Numbered from the stretch's first letter, positions 51,064 through 60,572 are shown. The stretch is 64,000 bases of DNA from JALYXI01 sp963716685 (GCA_963716685.1 CAVQTR010000003.1:2914001-2978000), one strand, 5' to 3'. The notes: generated from the letters alone by a model not told the origin. A program made the numbers and translations.

Positions 51064-53661
51064 TTAGTTCACAAAACTGCATTCGTTCGAACTCAACAGC
51101 ACCTGCGCATAGCGCGGCCAGGCATCATTCGTGGCTTTCAGATATTCCAGTCCCAGCTTCTTTTCTTCCGGCGTGGGCGCGCGCTGCAACACGATTCCGT
51201 ACGCCTTATCGATCTTCGCCGAATCGTCCCGGGCATCCTTCACACGATCCGCCAGCGCCTGCGACTGCGCAGCAATGAAGTCGCTGTTCAAAAAGAAGAG
51301 GCGCTGCAGCGGCACATTGGTTTCCATGCGCTGTTCGCTGGTATTGTTCGGATTGGGAAAGTCAAACAGCGAGAGCGCCGCATCCAGTTTGCGACGGCTT
51401 ACGAACCCATATGCAGTGCGGCGCACGTTGTCGTCTCCGAATTTCTGCGGCGGCCCGCCTTCGGTCGCGTCCAGCTTGCCTGAGAGAAACAGCAGCGAAT
51501 CGCGCAGACCTTCGGCATCCAGCCGATGCCGGTTGAAGCGCCACAGCATGCGGTTCTCCGGGTCGGCTTCGAAGTTCTTCGCCAGGTTCTCGGTACTCAG
51601 CGCGTAAGCGGAACTGAGCATGATCTCGCGATGCAGCTTCTTGAGCGACCATCCCTCGCGCGTGAAGCGAGCAGCCAGGTAGTCGAGCAGTTCCGGATTG
51701 CTGGGACGGTCGCCCTGCGCGCCGAAGTTGCTCGGCGTGCGCACCAGGCCCGCGCCGAAATGATGCGCCCACACCCGGTTCACCATCACGCGCGCCGTCA
51801 GCGGATTTGCGGGATCGGCAATGGCGTTCGCCAGGTCGAGACGCGGCTTACCGGTAAATGGCTGCGGGTCGCCCTTGCTCAAAATCTGTAGAAAGTGCGG
51901 CGGCGCTACATCGCCCGGCGCGTCGCGGCTGCCGCGCAGCCAGACGTGCTGCTCCTTCCACTTCGGCAGGTCCGTCACTGTCTGCAGGAACGGGTACTGC
52001 GGCGGCAGGTCCATTTTCGCGGCCGCCAGATCCGCCTGCAACGCGTCGAGGTGCGCTTTCCACTCGCCGGAAAGGAAGCGATCGATTTTTCCCGCGCCGT
52101 AATGCAGCACGCCACGGCCGGAGCCGAAGACGTCTTCCCAGAGAACGTATTTATCGCGTTCGAGCGAGACCAGATTCGCGCCCGAAAGATCGTTGCGGTT
52201 GGGATTGAGCCCGAGCGTGATGTGGTTCCGGTCGTCAACCACCTTCTTCTCGGCATTCACTTCCAGCAAAAGGTGCTGAAAGTCGTCAGCCGCTTTCTTC
52301 TTCCCGCCAGCCGGGGCATCGTACCAAGCCTTCAGATACGGATGTTCCTTTTTCGGGTCCTTCAGGTAATTGTGCCACTTCTCGATGGTCGGCGCGTCCA
52401 GCTTATCCTTCGGACCGAGCCCTTCGGCGGCCAGCATGTAAGCGGACGTCCGCGCAGCCAGGATGCCCGCCAGCTGTTCGCTCTGCGCGTTGACGAAGGC
52501 ATCCAGTTCCTTCTGCTGATCCGCGATGCGCTTCGACTGCGCCTGAAATTTGTCCACCACTTCCTTCGGCGCGAGCGGCTTTTCATGCAGCTCGGTATTG
52601 GCAAAAATGCCAAGCAGCGAATAATAGTCGCGCGTGGGAATCGGGTCGAACTTGTGGTCGTGGCACTGCGCGCAGGCCACCGTCAGTGCCAGAAAGCCGC
52701 GCGTTGTGGCATCCACGCGATCGTCCTGAAATTCGGGGCTGAGCGCATAAAAGCCCAGACCGGCTTCGTACTTCTCGGGATGGGGCAGCAGGTCTCCGGC
52801 AATCTGCGCCTTCACGAACATGTCGTAAGGCATGTCCTGATTCATGGCCTGAATCACCCAGTCCCGATAGCGATAGGCATTTGGGTACGGGTCTTCGCGC
52901 TCGGAGTTCAGCTTTGCATCGGAGTAGCGCGCCACATCCAGCCAGTAGCGGCCCCAGCGTTCGCCATAGCGCGGCGAGGCCAGCAGGCGATCCACCACTT
53001 TTTCAAATGCAGCCGGCGAACGGTCCGCTTCGAATGCGGCGACTTCTTCCGGCGTCGGCGGCAGTCCGGTCAGGTCGAAGCTGGCGCGGCGAATCAGTGT
53101 GCGGCGGTCGGCCGGACGCGCCGGCTTCAACCCTGAGGCTTCCAGCTTCGCCAGCAGAAAGCGGTCGATGTCGGTCTTCGCCCACTTCGCATCCTTCACC
53201 TGTGGCGGGGCCGGATTTTTCACCGGCTGGAATGCCCAAAAGGCACGGCGTTCCGCCGATATCACGTAAGGCGCGGCAGCAGGGGGACCGGCTTTCGAAC
53301 CCGCGGGCCACACCGCGCCAGCCTTCACCCACGCTTCCAGCGAGGCGATCTCTTCCGGCTTCAGCTTTCCGGAAGGCGGCATTTTGCGCGCACCGTTGTA
53401 GCGAATGGCCTGGATCAGCTTGCTGGCATCCGGATCGCCGGGCACGATGGCCGGGCCGGACTTGCCGCCTTTCAGCAGATGCTCGCGCGAATCCAGCTGC
53501 AGGCCGCCCATCGCAGACTCGGTATGGCATGAATAACACGCCGTCGCCAGAACGGGACGGACACGGAGTTCGAAGGCGTCATTACCCTCGGCCAGCCCAG
53601 CGGCGGCAGCGAGGAAAAAAACAACGGACAGCCGCATAAAACGTTTACTCCAGTCTCCCAT
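51064..53661 (-). CDS. PSD1 cytochrome / DUF1549-DUF1553 protein
   Basis: The protein has 865 residues. The signal peptide lies at MRLSVVFFLAAAAGLAEG, so the second Met (53637, with GGAG upstream) may be the true start. The planctomycete cytochrome c domain follows with C42-x2-C45-H46 (CYSCHTE) and MPPSGKLKPEEIASLEAW. Next come DUF1549 (FDLTGLPPTPEEVAAFEAD, VARYSDAKLNSERE) with a second possible haem site, CAQCHDHKFDP, and DUF1553 at the C-terminus (NRVWAHHFGAGLVRTPSNFG). Periplasmic redox protein, first gene of the pair with DUF1501; function unproven. Confidence 0.9.
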   Translation of the reverse strand: MGDWSKRFMRLSVVFFLAAAAGLAEGNDAFELRVRPVLATACYSCHTESAMGGLQLDSREHLLKGGKSGPAIVPGDPDASKLIQAIRYNGARKMPPSGKLKPEEIASLEAWVKAGAVWPAGSKAGPPAAAPYVISAERRAFWAFQPVKNPAPPQVKDAKWAKTDIDRFLLAKLEASGLKPARPADRRTLIRRASFDLTGLPPTPEEVAAFEADRSPAAFEKVVDRLLASPRYGERWGRYWLDVARYSDAKLNSEREDPYPNAYRYRDWVIQAMNQDMPYDMFVKAQIAGDLLPHPEKYEAGLGFYALSPEFQDDRVDATTRGFLALTVACAQCHDHKFDPIPTRDYYSLLGIFANTELHEKPLAPKEVVDKFQAQSKRIADQQKELDAFVNAQSEQLAGILAARTSAYMLAAEGLGPKDKLDAPTIEKWHNYLKDPKKEHPYLKAWYDAPAGGKKKAADDFQHLLLEVNAEKKVVDDRNHITLGLNPNRNDLSGANLVSLERDKYVLWEDVFGSGRGVLHYGAGKIDRFLSGEWKAHLDALQADLAAAKMDLPPQYPFLQTVTDLPKWKEQHVWLRGSRDAPGDVAPPHFLQILSKGDPQPFTGKPRLDLANAIADPANPLTARVMVNRVWAHHFGAGLVRTPSNFGAQGDRPSNPELLDYLAARFTREGWSLKKLHREIMLSSAYALSTENLAKNFEADPENRMLWRFNRHRLDAEGLRDSLLFLSGKLDATEGGPPQKFGDDNVRRTAYGFVSRRKLDAALSLFDFPNPNNTSEQRMETNVPLQRLFFLNSDFIAAQSQALADRVKDARDDSAKIDKAYGIVLQRAPTPEEKKLGLEYLKATNDAWPRYAQVLLSSNECSFVN

Positions 53662-53673
53662 ATCGCGGGCAGG

Positions 53674-54582
53674 TCAGCCGCGATAGGTGAAGTAGTCCGC
53701 GATCTGCTCGCCGATGCGCCCAATGGCGTCTTCCAGCATGAAACCGTCGCCAAAATGGCTGGCGGTGAACACCGAAACAATTACGTTCCGCCGGGCGCTT
53801 TCAAAGATGCCGACATCATTCCCGATATACGGCAGGAAATCGCCGGTTTTATGAGCAACGCGGAACGTGGAAACATATTTAGGCAGGCGCGTGGTGTACA
53901 GCTGGCCGCGCAGAATCTGGAGCATGCTGTCGCTGGCTTTCTGGCTGACCGCCTGACCGGTCTTGATCTTCTCCAGCAGCACGCCCATGTCCCGCGGGGA
54001 AGAGAGTCCATAAGGATGCTTACCTTCGCGGTGAAAGTCCGCGGCGGTTTTGGCGGCGCGCAGCGCGGCGAACCACTCGGAGCTGGGCGCGGTGGCGCGA
54101 GTCTGCGCCAGGCCGTATTCGGACATGAGCCGGTTGACCGGCTCCACGCCGCCCACTTTGGCGAACATCATATCCGTCGCGGTGTTGTCGCTGACGATGA
54201 TCATCAGCGTGATCAGATCCTTAATGGTCAGGTCCGCTCCGGCATCCAGCGAACGAATCACGCCGGTGCCAGGACGCTTATCTTCTTCGCGCAGCTTCAC
54301 GCGATCGGTGAGCGCAAATTTGCCGGCCTCCATCTGCCGGAAGGCTTCCACCATCAAAGGAATTTTGATGGTACTCATCGTGTCCATCTGCTCGGTGGCG
54401 TTAAGTGCGATCTCCTCTTTCGTCTCCAGACACTTCACGTAAATGCCCCACTTCGCATTCACCGAGCGCGTAATGCGCTCGATGGCGCCTTGCAGCCGGT
54501 CAAGCGGCGTGGCCGGCGCGGCGGCGCGCGTCTGGGCAAACAGCGGGAGCGGGAGGGAGAGCAGGAGTGACCGGCGGAGCAT
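53674..54582 (-). CDS. Class A beta-lactamase-like serine hydrolase
   Basis: The ATG at 54582 begins a signal peptide (MLRRSLLLSLPLPLFAQ); 302 residues. Class A motifs: Ser70-T-I-Lys73, Ser131-D-N133 and Lys245-T-G (positions in this protein). The omega loop has no ExxLN; the corresponding stretch reads RATAPSSEWFAAL, so the deacylating Glu166 is not obvious. It may be a weak beta-lactamase, a slow acyl-enzyme former or another serine hydrolase. It is periplasmic, placed just downstream of nothing and upstream of the PSD1 gene on the same strand (12 nt), so the two may be co-transcribed. Confidence 0.82.
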   Translation of the reverse strand: MLRRSLLLSLPLPLFAQTRAAAPATPLDRLQGAIERITRSVNAKWGIYVKCLETKEEIALNATEQMDTMSTIKIPLMVEAFRQMEAGKFALTDRVKLREEDKRPGTGVIRSLDAGADLTIKDLITLMIIVSDNTATDMMFAKVGGVEPVNRLMSEYGLAQTRATAPSSEWFAALRAAKTAADFHREGKHPYGLSSPRDMGVLLEKIKTGQAVSQKASDSMLQILRGQLYTTRLPKYVSTFRVAHKTGDFLPYIGNDVGIFESARRNVIVSVFTASHFGDGFMLEDAIGRIGEQIADYFTYRG

Positions 54583-54588
54583 CTCCGT

Positions 54589-54594
54589 ATCGTA
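54589..54594 (-). promoter_or_regulatory. -10 box TACGAT before the beta-lactamase-like gene
   Basis: Read on the minus strand, TACGAT lies 6 nt before the ATG at 54582. GGAG abuts the ATG directly, too close to serve as ribosome site, so a leaderless start is likely. Confidence 0.45.
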
Positions 54595-54665
54595 AAGCAA
54601 AAGAAGCGGCAACAAGTTGGCCGCAAATGCGTCTAGTAAACTGAATCTACTGGAGCTCATCTTTG

Positions 54666-56468
54666 ATGAAAGTTCAAGCTGCCGCAGCGGCTTTTGCGCT
54701 GGCGGTTGTGTCGCCCCTGCTCTGTTCCGCCGGTCAGGAACGTCCGAAGGCCGGAAAAGTCGAAATTATGAAGGCTTCCGAAGTGAAGCCAGGAATGAAA
54801 GCCGTCGCCTGGACGGTGTTTCAGGGGACTGAACCCGAGCCTGTGCCCATCGAGATCGTGGGCGCCTGGAAGAACATGTGGGGTCCGGGTCAGGACATTA
54901 TCGTCGGCAAGATGGGCGGCAAAGCGCTGCAAACGGGCGTAGCGGGCGGCATGAGCGGCAGCCCGGTATACATCGATGGCAAGCTGATTGGCGCGGTGGC
55001 GCTGCGGCTCAGCGTGTTCTCTCCGGACGCCATCTGCGGCATCACGCCGATCGAGCTGATGCTCGAAATCAACGATCTGGATAAGTCCCGGCCCATGGAC
55101 GCGCGCGCGCCCGGCAAAGCCAGTGGCACTGCGGCGGCGGTGATGGGCGGCGCTCCGAACATGGTTCCCATCGACACGCCGCTGACGTTTTCGGGATTCA
55201 ACAGCAGCGTGCTGACGGAGTTCGGACCCATGCTGCAGAACCTGGGAATCACTCCTGTAATGGGCGGCGCGGGAAGTTCGCTGCGCGCTTCGAAACCGGC
55301 GGCGGGATGGCAGAAATCGCTGCAGCCCGGCGACAGTGTGGCCGGCGTGCTGGTGTCCGGCGACATGAGCATCACGGGCCTCGGCACCGTGACTTATAAC
55401 GATGGCAAAAACGTGCTCGCGTTCGGGCATCCGTTCTTCAACCTGGGTCCGGTGGATATGCCGATGAGTAAAGGCGAAGTGCTGACCGTCCTCTCGTCTA
55501 CCTATCAGCCCAACAAGATGGCGAATGCAACCGAGATTGTCGGCTCGCTACATCAGGACCGGCACAGCGGAATCATGGGCGTGCTGGGAATGGAATCGCC
55601 GATGATTCCGGTGACGGTGAAGGTGCGCTCGCTCGGCGAGAACAATGCCGTGCGCGGCGAAAAGGATTTCCACTTCAACGTTTTTCAGCATCAGAAGTGG
55701 ACGCCGTATCTGATGATGATGACGCTGTTCAATTCGCTCTCCGGAGACAACGAGTTTAAGGATGAGGCCACCTACCGGCTCTCCGGCAAAGTGGATCTGA
55801 ACGGCCACCGCAGTCTGGACATGAGCACCATGCAGGCTTCAGGAGAGATGCCGATGCCCGCGCCCATGGTGCTGGCCGGCTGGTGGGGTGATAAGTTCAA
55901 CCGCCTGTACCTCAATGCCGTGGATACGCCGCAGCTGAAGAGTGTGAACGTGACGGTGGATCTGCTGCCGGAGCGCCGCGTTGCCACCATCGAGAACGCG
56001 TGGACGGCATCCACGGAAGTGCGGCCGGGCGACAAGCTGCCCGTCAAGGTGTTCCTGCGGCCCTATCGCGGCGACCGCATCGAGAAGGATTTCGAGGTGC
56101 GCGTACCCGATGGATTGTCACGCGGCGAGCACAAGATTCTGCTGAGCGACGCCGAGACGATGAACCGGATGCAGAGCCTGGCGGGCGTTCTGGACCGCTA
56201 CATCGATATTTCGCAGGCTATCTCGCTGATCAATCAGGAGCGCTCAAACGACAAGCTGTATGTCTCCGTGGCCGATGGCGCGCCGACAGCGTATTACGAC
56301 GACAAGCTGATGCCCAGCTTGCCTTCTTCGGTGCTGAACGTGATGCAGGCGGGCCGCGCTTCCAGCCATTCGATTCTGACCTCACCCGAGAGTGCCTCGG
56401 AACAGATGGCGATTCCGTTCGATTACGTTATCAACGGTAGTTACTCCCTCCGCTTCACCGTGAAATGA
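54666..56468 (+). CDS. S55 (SpoIVB)-like protease with permuted catalytic boxes
   Basis: About 600 residues from ATG 54666, with a signal peptide (MKVQAAAAAFALAVVSPLLCSAG). The S55 serine box GGMSGSPVYIDGKLIGAV is at residues 94-111 (Ser97/Ser99). The His box LGTVTYNDGKNVLAFGHPF is at 239-257 (His255), followed by a SLHQDRHSGIMGVLG stretch like that after the His in SpoIVB. In SpoIVB the His box comes first, so the order here is swapped. The C-terminal half (about 340-600) is beta-rich and unrecognised. A GGAG 11 nt upstream may be the ribosome site. The stop overlaps the propeller gene by 4 bp. Probable exported protease or a non-proteolytic relative. Confidence 0.72.
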   Translation: MKVQAAAAAFALAVVSPLLCSAGQERPKAGKVEIMKASEVKPGMKAVAWTVFQGTEPEPVPIEIVGAWKNMWGPGQDIIVGKMGGKALQTGVAGGMSGSPVYIDGKLIGAVALRLSVFSPDAICGITPIELMLEINDLDKSRPMDARAPGKASGTAAAVMGGAPNMVPIDTPLTFSGFNSSVLTEFGPMLQNLGITPVMGGAGSSLRASKPAAGWQKSLQPGDSVAGVLVSGDMSITGLGTVTYNDGKNVLAFGHPFFNLGPVDMPMSKGEVLTVLSSTYQPNKMANATEIVGSLHQDRHSGIMGVLGMESPMIPVTVKVRSLGENNAVRGEKDFHFNVFQHQKWTPYLMMMTLFNSLSGDNEFKDEATYRLSGKVDLNGHRSLDMSTMQASGEMPMPAPMVLAGWWGDKFNRLYLNAVDTPQLKSVNVTVDLLPERRVATIENAWTASTEVRPGDKLPVKVFLRPYRGDRIEKDFEVRVPDGLSRGEHKILLSDAETMNRMQSLAGVLDRYIDISQAISLINQERSNDKLYVSVADGAPTAYYDDKLMPSLPSSVLNVMQAGRASSHSILTSPESASEQMAIPFDYVINGSYSLRFTVK

Positions 56469-58636
56469 CTCTACAAATGAGGAGCGCCGCGGCGGCGCTT
56501 GGTTTCCTATCCTGTGCCGTGTGTTTCGGCGGCAGCACGAAGACCTGGATTCAATCGGAGTATGCGGATTTCGAGAAGGGTCATTTGCATGGCCTCTCCA
56601 TCCGTAGCGACGGCCGCCTGACGCTCGCGCCGAAGACCACGGAGGTGTTCGATGCCTCCACTGCCTATCTCTGGGCGCTGGCCGTGGATTCGCACGGCAC
56701 ACTCTACACCGGCGGCGGACCCGGCGCCAAACTTTTCTCCGTCACCGCGGCCGGTGTTCACAAAACGGTAGCGTCGTTCGATGCGCTGGAAGTGCATGCC
56801 ATCGCCATCGACAGCGCGGATCAGGTATTCGTAGGAACATCGCCCGATGGCCGGGTTTACCGCATCGGCACGGATGGCAAGTGTGTCGAGTTTTATAACC
56901 CGAAGCAGAAATACATCTGGGCGATGGCCTTCGGGCCAGGCGGCGATCTGTTCGTCGCCACCGGCGATCACGGCGAAGTGCATCGCGTGGATCGCAGCGG
57001 GAAAGGCACGGTCTTCTTCCGGACGGAGCAGACCCATGCGCGCTCACTGGCATTTGATGCCAAGGGCAATTTGATAGTGGGTACCGATCCGGGCGGCCTG
57101 GTGCTGCGCGTGGATGCCACCGGACAGGGCTTCGTGCTGTACCAGATGTCCAAGCGTGAAGTCACGGCGGTGGCCTCCGCGAAGGATGGCTCCATCTACG
57201 CCGCGGGCGCGGGCACGCAGGCGGCGGGCACCGGAATGCCGCCTTCGGTTCCGGCCCTGCCCGCCCAGCTGAGCGCGGGCGCCGGTGAGCCGGGGTTAAA
57301 GGTTGCCCTCAGCCCATCGCCCGTTCCCTCAGCCGCGCCCGCAGCAGGCGCTGGCACCGATGTCTTTCGCATTCACCCCGATGGTCACCCGGAGAAGGTA
57401 TGGAGCGGCCCGCGCGATACCGTCTACGCGATAGCCTTCGATAAAGAAGGTCGCGCCGTGCTGGGGGCCGGGAACAAGGGCACGCTGTACCGTGTGGATT
57501 CCCCCTCGCTCTCCACTACACTTGCGAGTCTCACTTCCAGCCAGATCACCGCGCTGGCGCCCGGCGCGGATGGCGCTCTGTATGCCGCCACAGGCAATGT
57601 GGGCAAGGTCTTTCGGTTCGGCCCTGGGCTGGAGAGTGAAGGCTCGATTGAGAGCGATGTCTTCGATGCTGGCGGCTTTTCGCAGTGGGGCCGCGCGAAG
57701 TACTACGGCGATCTGCAGGGCGGCAAAATTTCCCTGACGGTGCGCACCGGCAATGTGGATCGCCCCGAGAAGAACTGGAGCGCATGGTCTGCCCCGATTG
57801 TTTCCGCGGACGGCGGCAAGCCGGCGCTGGCCGCGTCGCGCTTTGTGCAATGGAAAGCGACGCTCGCCGGCGGAGCCGATCTGGATGCGGTGGAGATTTC
57901 GTATCTGGCTCGCAACGCCGCACCGGCCGTGCAGGATCTGGACATCACGCCGGTGAATTACAAGTTCCCCGCCCCGGCCACCACGCCGTTTGCGGTGAGC
58001 ACACCTCAGACGCTCAACCTGCCGCCCATGGGCAAACACCAGACCACCGCGTCCCCTGCCTCTTCGCTCGATCTGAGCGGCACCTCCATGCAGTTCAGCA
58101 AAGGCTGGCTGGGCGCGCGATGGAATGCAACCGATGAGAACGGCGACACGCTGACCTACACCGTCGAGATTCGCGGCGTGAAGGAGACCGATTGGAAGCC
58201 GCTGGCGGAGAAGCTGCGCGAGCGGCACATGAGCTTCGACTCCACCGCGTTTCCGGATGGCGAATACCGGTTGCGTGTGACCGCGTCGGATTCGCCTTCG
58301 AACGTGCGCAGCGAAGCGCTCACTGGCGAAGAAGTGAGCGCGCCGTTCTATATCGACAACACGCCGCCGGAGATTACCTCGCTGCGCGCCACGCGCGAAG
58401 GTCAGGCCCTGCGCGCGCACTGGCATGCCGCGGACGCGCTGAATACCCTGAAGCGCGCCGAGTATTCGGTTGACGGCGGCGAATGGACGCTGGTCGAGCC
58501 GGTAGGCCGGTTATCCGATTCCCTGGCTCTCGATTACGATGTCGCCATTCCCGCGGGCGCGGGCGAACACACTATCGCCGTGCGCATCACCGACGATTAC
58601 GACAATACGGCGGTAGCGAAAGTCATCGCGCGGTAG
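56465..58636 (+). CDS. Secreted beta-propeller protein with Ig/FN3-like C-terminus
   Basis: The protein has 723 residues. Signal peptide (MRSAAAALGFLSCAVCFGG), then about seven blades of an NHL/WD-like propeller (AVDSHGTLYTGGGPGAKLFSV, AFGPGGDLFVATGDHGEVHRV, AFDKEGRAVLGAGNKGTLYRV) interrupted by an Ala/Pro-rich linker at about 250-290. Residues about 530-723 form Ig/FN3-like sheets (RWNATDENGDTLTYTVEIRG, SPSNVRSEALTGEEVSAPF). It probably binds carbohydrate or protein at the cell surface. It is translated in 4-bp overlap with the S55-like gene, which suggests the two products work together. Confidence 0.75.
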   Translation: MTLQMRSAAAALGFLSCAVCFGGSTKTWIQSEYADFEKGHLHGLSIRSDGRLTLAPKTTEVFDASTAYLWALAVDSHGTLYTGGGPGAKLFSVTAAGVHKTVASFDALEVHAIAIDSADQVFVGTSPDGRVYRIGTDGKCVEFYNPKQKYIWAMAFGPGGDLFVATGDHGEVHRVDRSGKGTVFFRTEQTHARSLAFDAKGNLIVGTDPGGLVLRVDATGQGFVLYQMSKREVTAVASAKDGSIYAAGAGTQAAGTGMPPSVPALPAQLSAGAGEPGLKVALSPSPVPSAAPAAGAGTDVFRIHPDGHPEKVWSGPRDTVYAIAFDKEGRAVLGAGNKGTLYRVDSPSLSTTLASLTSSQITALAPGADGALYAATGNVGKVFRFGPGLESEGSIESDVFDAGGFSQWGRAKYYGDLQGGKISLTVRTGNVDRPEKNWSAWSAPIVSADGGKPALAASRFVQWKATLAGGADLDAVEISYLARNAAPAVQDLDITPVNYKFPAPATTPFAVSTPQTLNLPPMGKHQTTASPASSLDLSGTSMQFSKGWLGARWNATDENGDTLTYTVEIRGVKETDWKPLAEKLRERHMSFDSTAFPDGEYRLRVTASDSPSNVRSEALTGEEVSAPFYIDNTPPEITSLRATREGQALRAHWHAADALNTLKRAEYSVDGGEWTLVEPVGRLSDSLALDYDVAIPAGAGEHTIAVRITDDYDNTAVAKVIAR

Positions 58637-60572
58637 CCACCTGCTCCGGCGCATCAGCCGCGATGGATAACGCCGCCGTAGCCCATGCCGTACCGGCCAT
58701 GGAGATCCACTGGTCGTGGTCGTAAGGGAAGCCGCTCTGGAAATAGGGCTGGAACTTCGGTGCGCGGCTCTTCACATACCAGGAGCCGTCGGCATGCTGG
58801 GTGCGCAGCAGATACTGCACGCCGCGGCGATACACCGGTGAGGTGGGCGGCATGCCCGCTTCGGCCAGCGCGGTCAGCGATTGGCCGGTGGCGTATGAAT
58901 CGCTGGTCAGGTGCGAATTCTGGGCCCAGCCGCCGTCTTCCCGCTGCAGCGCGATCAGCCTGCGTGCCAGTGGCGCGAGCTGGTCGTTGGTTTCGCCGGC
59001 CCACTTCAGGCCCATCAGCTGCATTACCTGTTCCTCGTTGTAGACGGGAGTGGCGTGTTTCAGCCAGGCATGCCCGGCCTCGGCATGGGCGTCCATCTCG
59101 GCTTTGCGGCCCGGCCAGGCAAACTGGCGGATGGCGCGAATGGCCAGCGAGGTGGTGATGATGTCGCTGTCTTCCAGCGGAGGACGCGCGAAGCCGCCGC
59201 GATGCCAGCTGCCGTTGGCGCTCTGCAGCGCAATGATGTTGTGCAGCAGCGGATCCACCGCGGGATCTGATTTCTGACCCGCCGCGGAAAAGTGCAGCAG
59301 CGTATAAAGCAGGATATCGGGACTGCCTGGACCGTCGTACCGGAGCATGAACTGGTCGCCCGAGCCCGAAAAGAAAGCGCGGTCTCCCGCCAGCTGTCCC
59401 TGCTGCAGTTCCTGATTCACCGGCACGCCGTGGGCTTTGGCGTAACTCGCCGCCACGGCGGTCAGGTTTTGCGCGTGGCAGGCAAAGCAGCCGCCCGTGT
59501 TCATGAACCCGGCACTTACTTTTTCCAGCAGCTGCATGCTGCGGGTGGCGGCCGCGCGGGGCGAGCCTCCGGGTGAAGCCGGGCCAGGCGCCATGCGGAT
59601 ATCGGCAACGGAAGAAGGAAGCAGGCGCGTGACTTCCGGAACGCCAAAGCGCCCGGCCCACTCTGTGGCGGATTCCCCGGTGGACATCTTGATGGACGGG
59701 TCGGCGCCGGCTTTCAGCAGCAGCCGCACAATCGCGGGGTCCTGCGCTTCAGTGGTGACGGCGTAGTGCAGCGGAGTCATTCCGCGTATGTCCTGCGCGT
59801 TCACCTTGGCGCCCGCGCGCAGCAGCAGTTCCACAACCGCGGGCGGTCCGTAGCTGGACGCGAGCAGCAGCGGCGTGAACTTGCCAAGCGCGATCGATCC
59901 GTTTTTGACCTTGCCTCCCGAATCGGCGGTGTTGACGGCGTTCGCATCGGCTCCCTTTGCCAGCAGCATGCGGACGGATTCCACATCGCCCACCGAAGCA
60001 GACAGAAGCAGAGCCGTTGCCCCGCTCTTGTCCGTGGCGTTCACGTCGATTCCTTTCGCCAGGGCGAGCCGGACCTCCTTTGCATTGCCCCCCGCCGCGG
60101 CGGCGTGCAGAAACGTGAAGCCGTCTTTATCTGCGGCTTTCGCATCCGCTCCTTTTGCCAGCAGCATCTCCACAACGTCCTCCGAACCGTTGTGGAGTGC
60201 CGCCAGAATCAACGGCGTGCGGCCAGTCTTCGACTTGGCGTTCACGTCCGCGCCATGACTTAGAAGCAGCCGGATTTTGGCCGGCTCGGTGACGCACAGC
60301 ATCAGCGATGTTGCGCCAAATCCATTGGCGGCATTGGCGTCCGCGCCCGCGTCCAGCAGGACCTTCACCGCTTCGGGCGACCCAAAGGCGCTGGCATACA
60401 GAAGCGGCGTGGTGTCCCGATCGCCTTTGGCGTTGACGGCGCCCGGCTGGCTCGCCAGCCTCTGCACAGCTGTTAAATTGTTATCGCGGATCGCGGTAAA
60501 AAGGGGGCTGCCCCCGGCTGCATACGCGCACATTGCCGGCGCGGCAAGGATTAAAAAACGAACAAGACGCAT
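58623..60572 (-). CDS. Ankyrin repeat / haem-site / terpene-cyclase-fold fusion
   Basis: The protein has 649 residues, start preceded by GGAGGAG. Signal peptide (MRLVRFLILAAPAMCAYAAG); eight or so ankyrin repeats (about 22-320; e.g. TPLLYASAFGSPEAVKVLLDAGAD); one haem-type CFACH at 362-366; then an alpha/alpha-barrel like squalene-hopene cyclase with three QW-like repeats (LQSANGSWHRGG, LQREDGGWAQN, TQHADGSWYV). The catalytic DxDD of hopene cyclases is not seen, so cyclisation is doubtful. It is probably a periplasmic binding or redox-linked protein. It overlaps the propeller gene at the 3' end by 14 bp, convergent. Confidence 0.8.
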   Translation of the reverse strand: MRLVRFLILAAPAMCAYAAGGSPLFTAIRDNNLTAVQRLASQPGAVNAKGDRDTTPLLYASAFGSPEAVKVLLDAGADANAANGFGATSLMLCVTEPAKIRLLLSHGADVNAKSKTGRTPLILAALHNGSEDVVEMLLAKGADAKAADKDGFTFLHAAAAGGNAKEVRLALAKGIDVNATDKSGATALLLSASVGDVESVRMLLAKGADANAVNTADSGGKVKNGSIALGKFTPLLLASSYGPPAVVELLLRAGAKVNAQDIRGMTPLHYAVTTEAQDPAIVRLLLKAGADPSIKMSTGESATEWAGRFGVPEVTRLLPSSVADIRMAPGPASPGGSPRAAATRSMQLLEKVSAGFMNTGGCFACHAQNLTAVAASYAKAHGVPVNQELQQGQLAGDRAFFSGSGDQFMLRYDGPGSPDILLYTLLHFSAAGQKSDPAVDPLLHNIIALQSANGSWHRGGFARPPLEDSDIITTSLAIRAIRQFAWPGRKAEMDAHAEAGHAWLKHATPVYNEEQVMQLMGLKWAGETNDQLAPLARRLIALQREDGGWAQNSHLTSDSYATGQSLTALAEAGMPPTSPVYRRGVQYLLRTQHADGSWYVKSRAPKFQPYFQSGFPYDHDQWISMAGTAWATAALSIAADAPEQVATAR

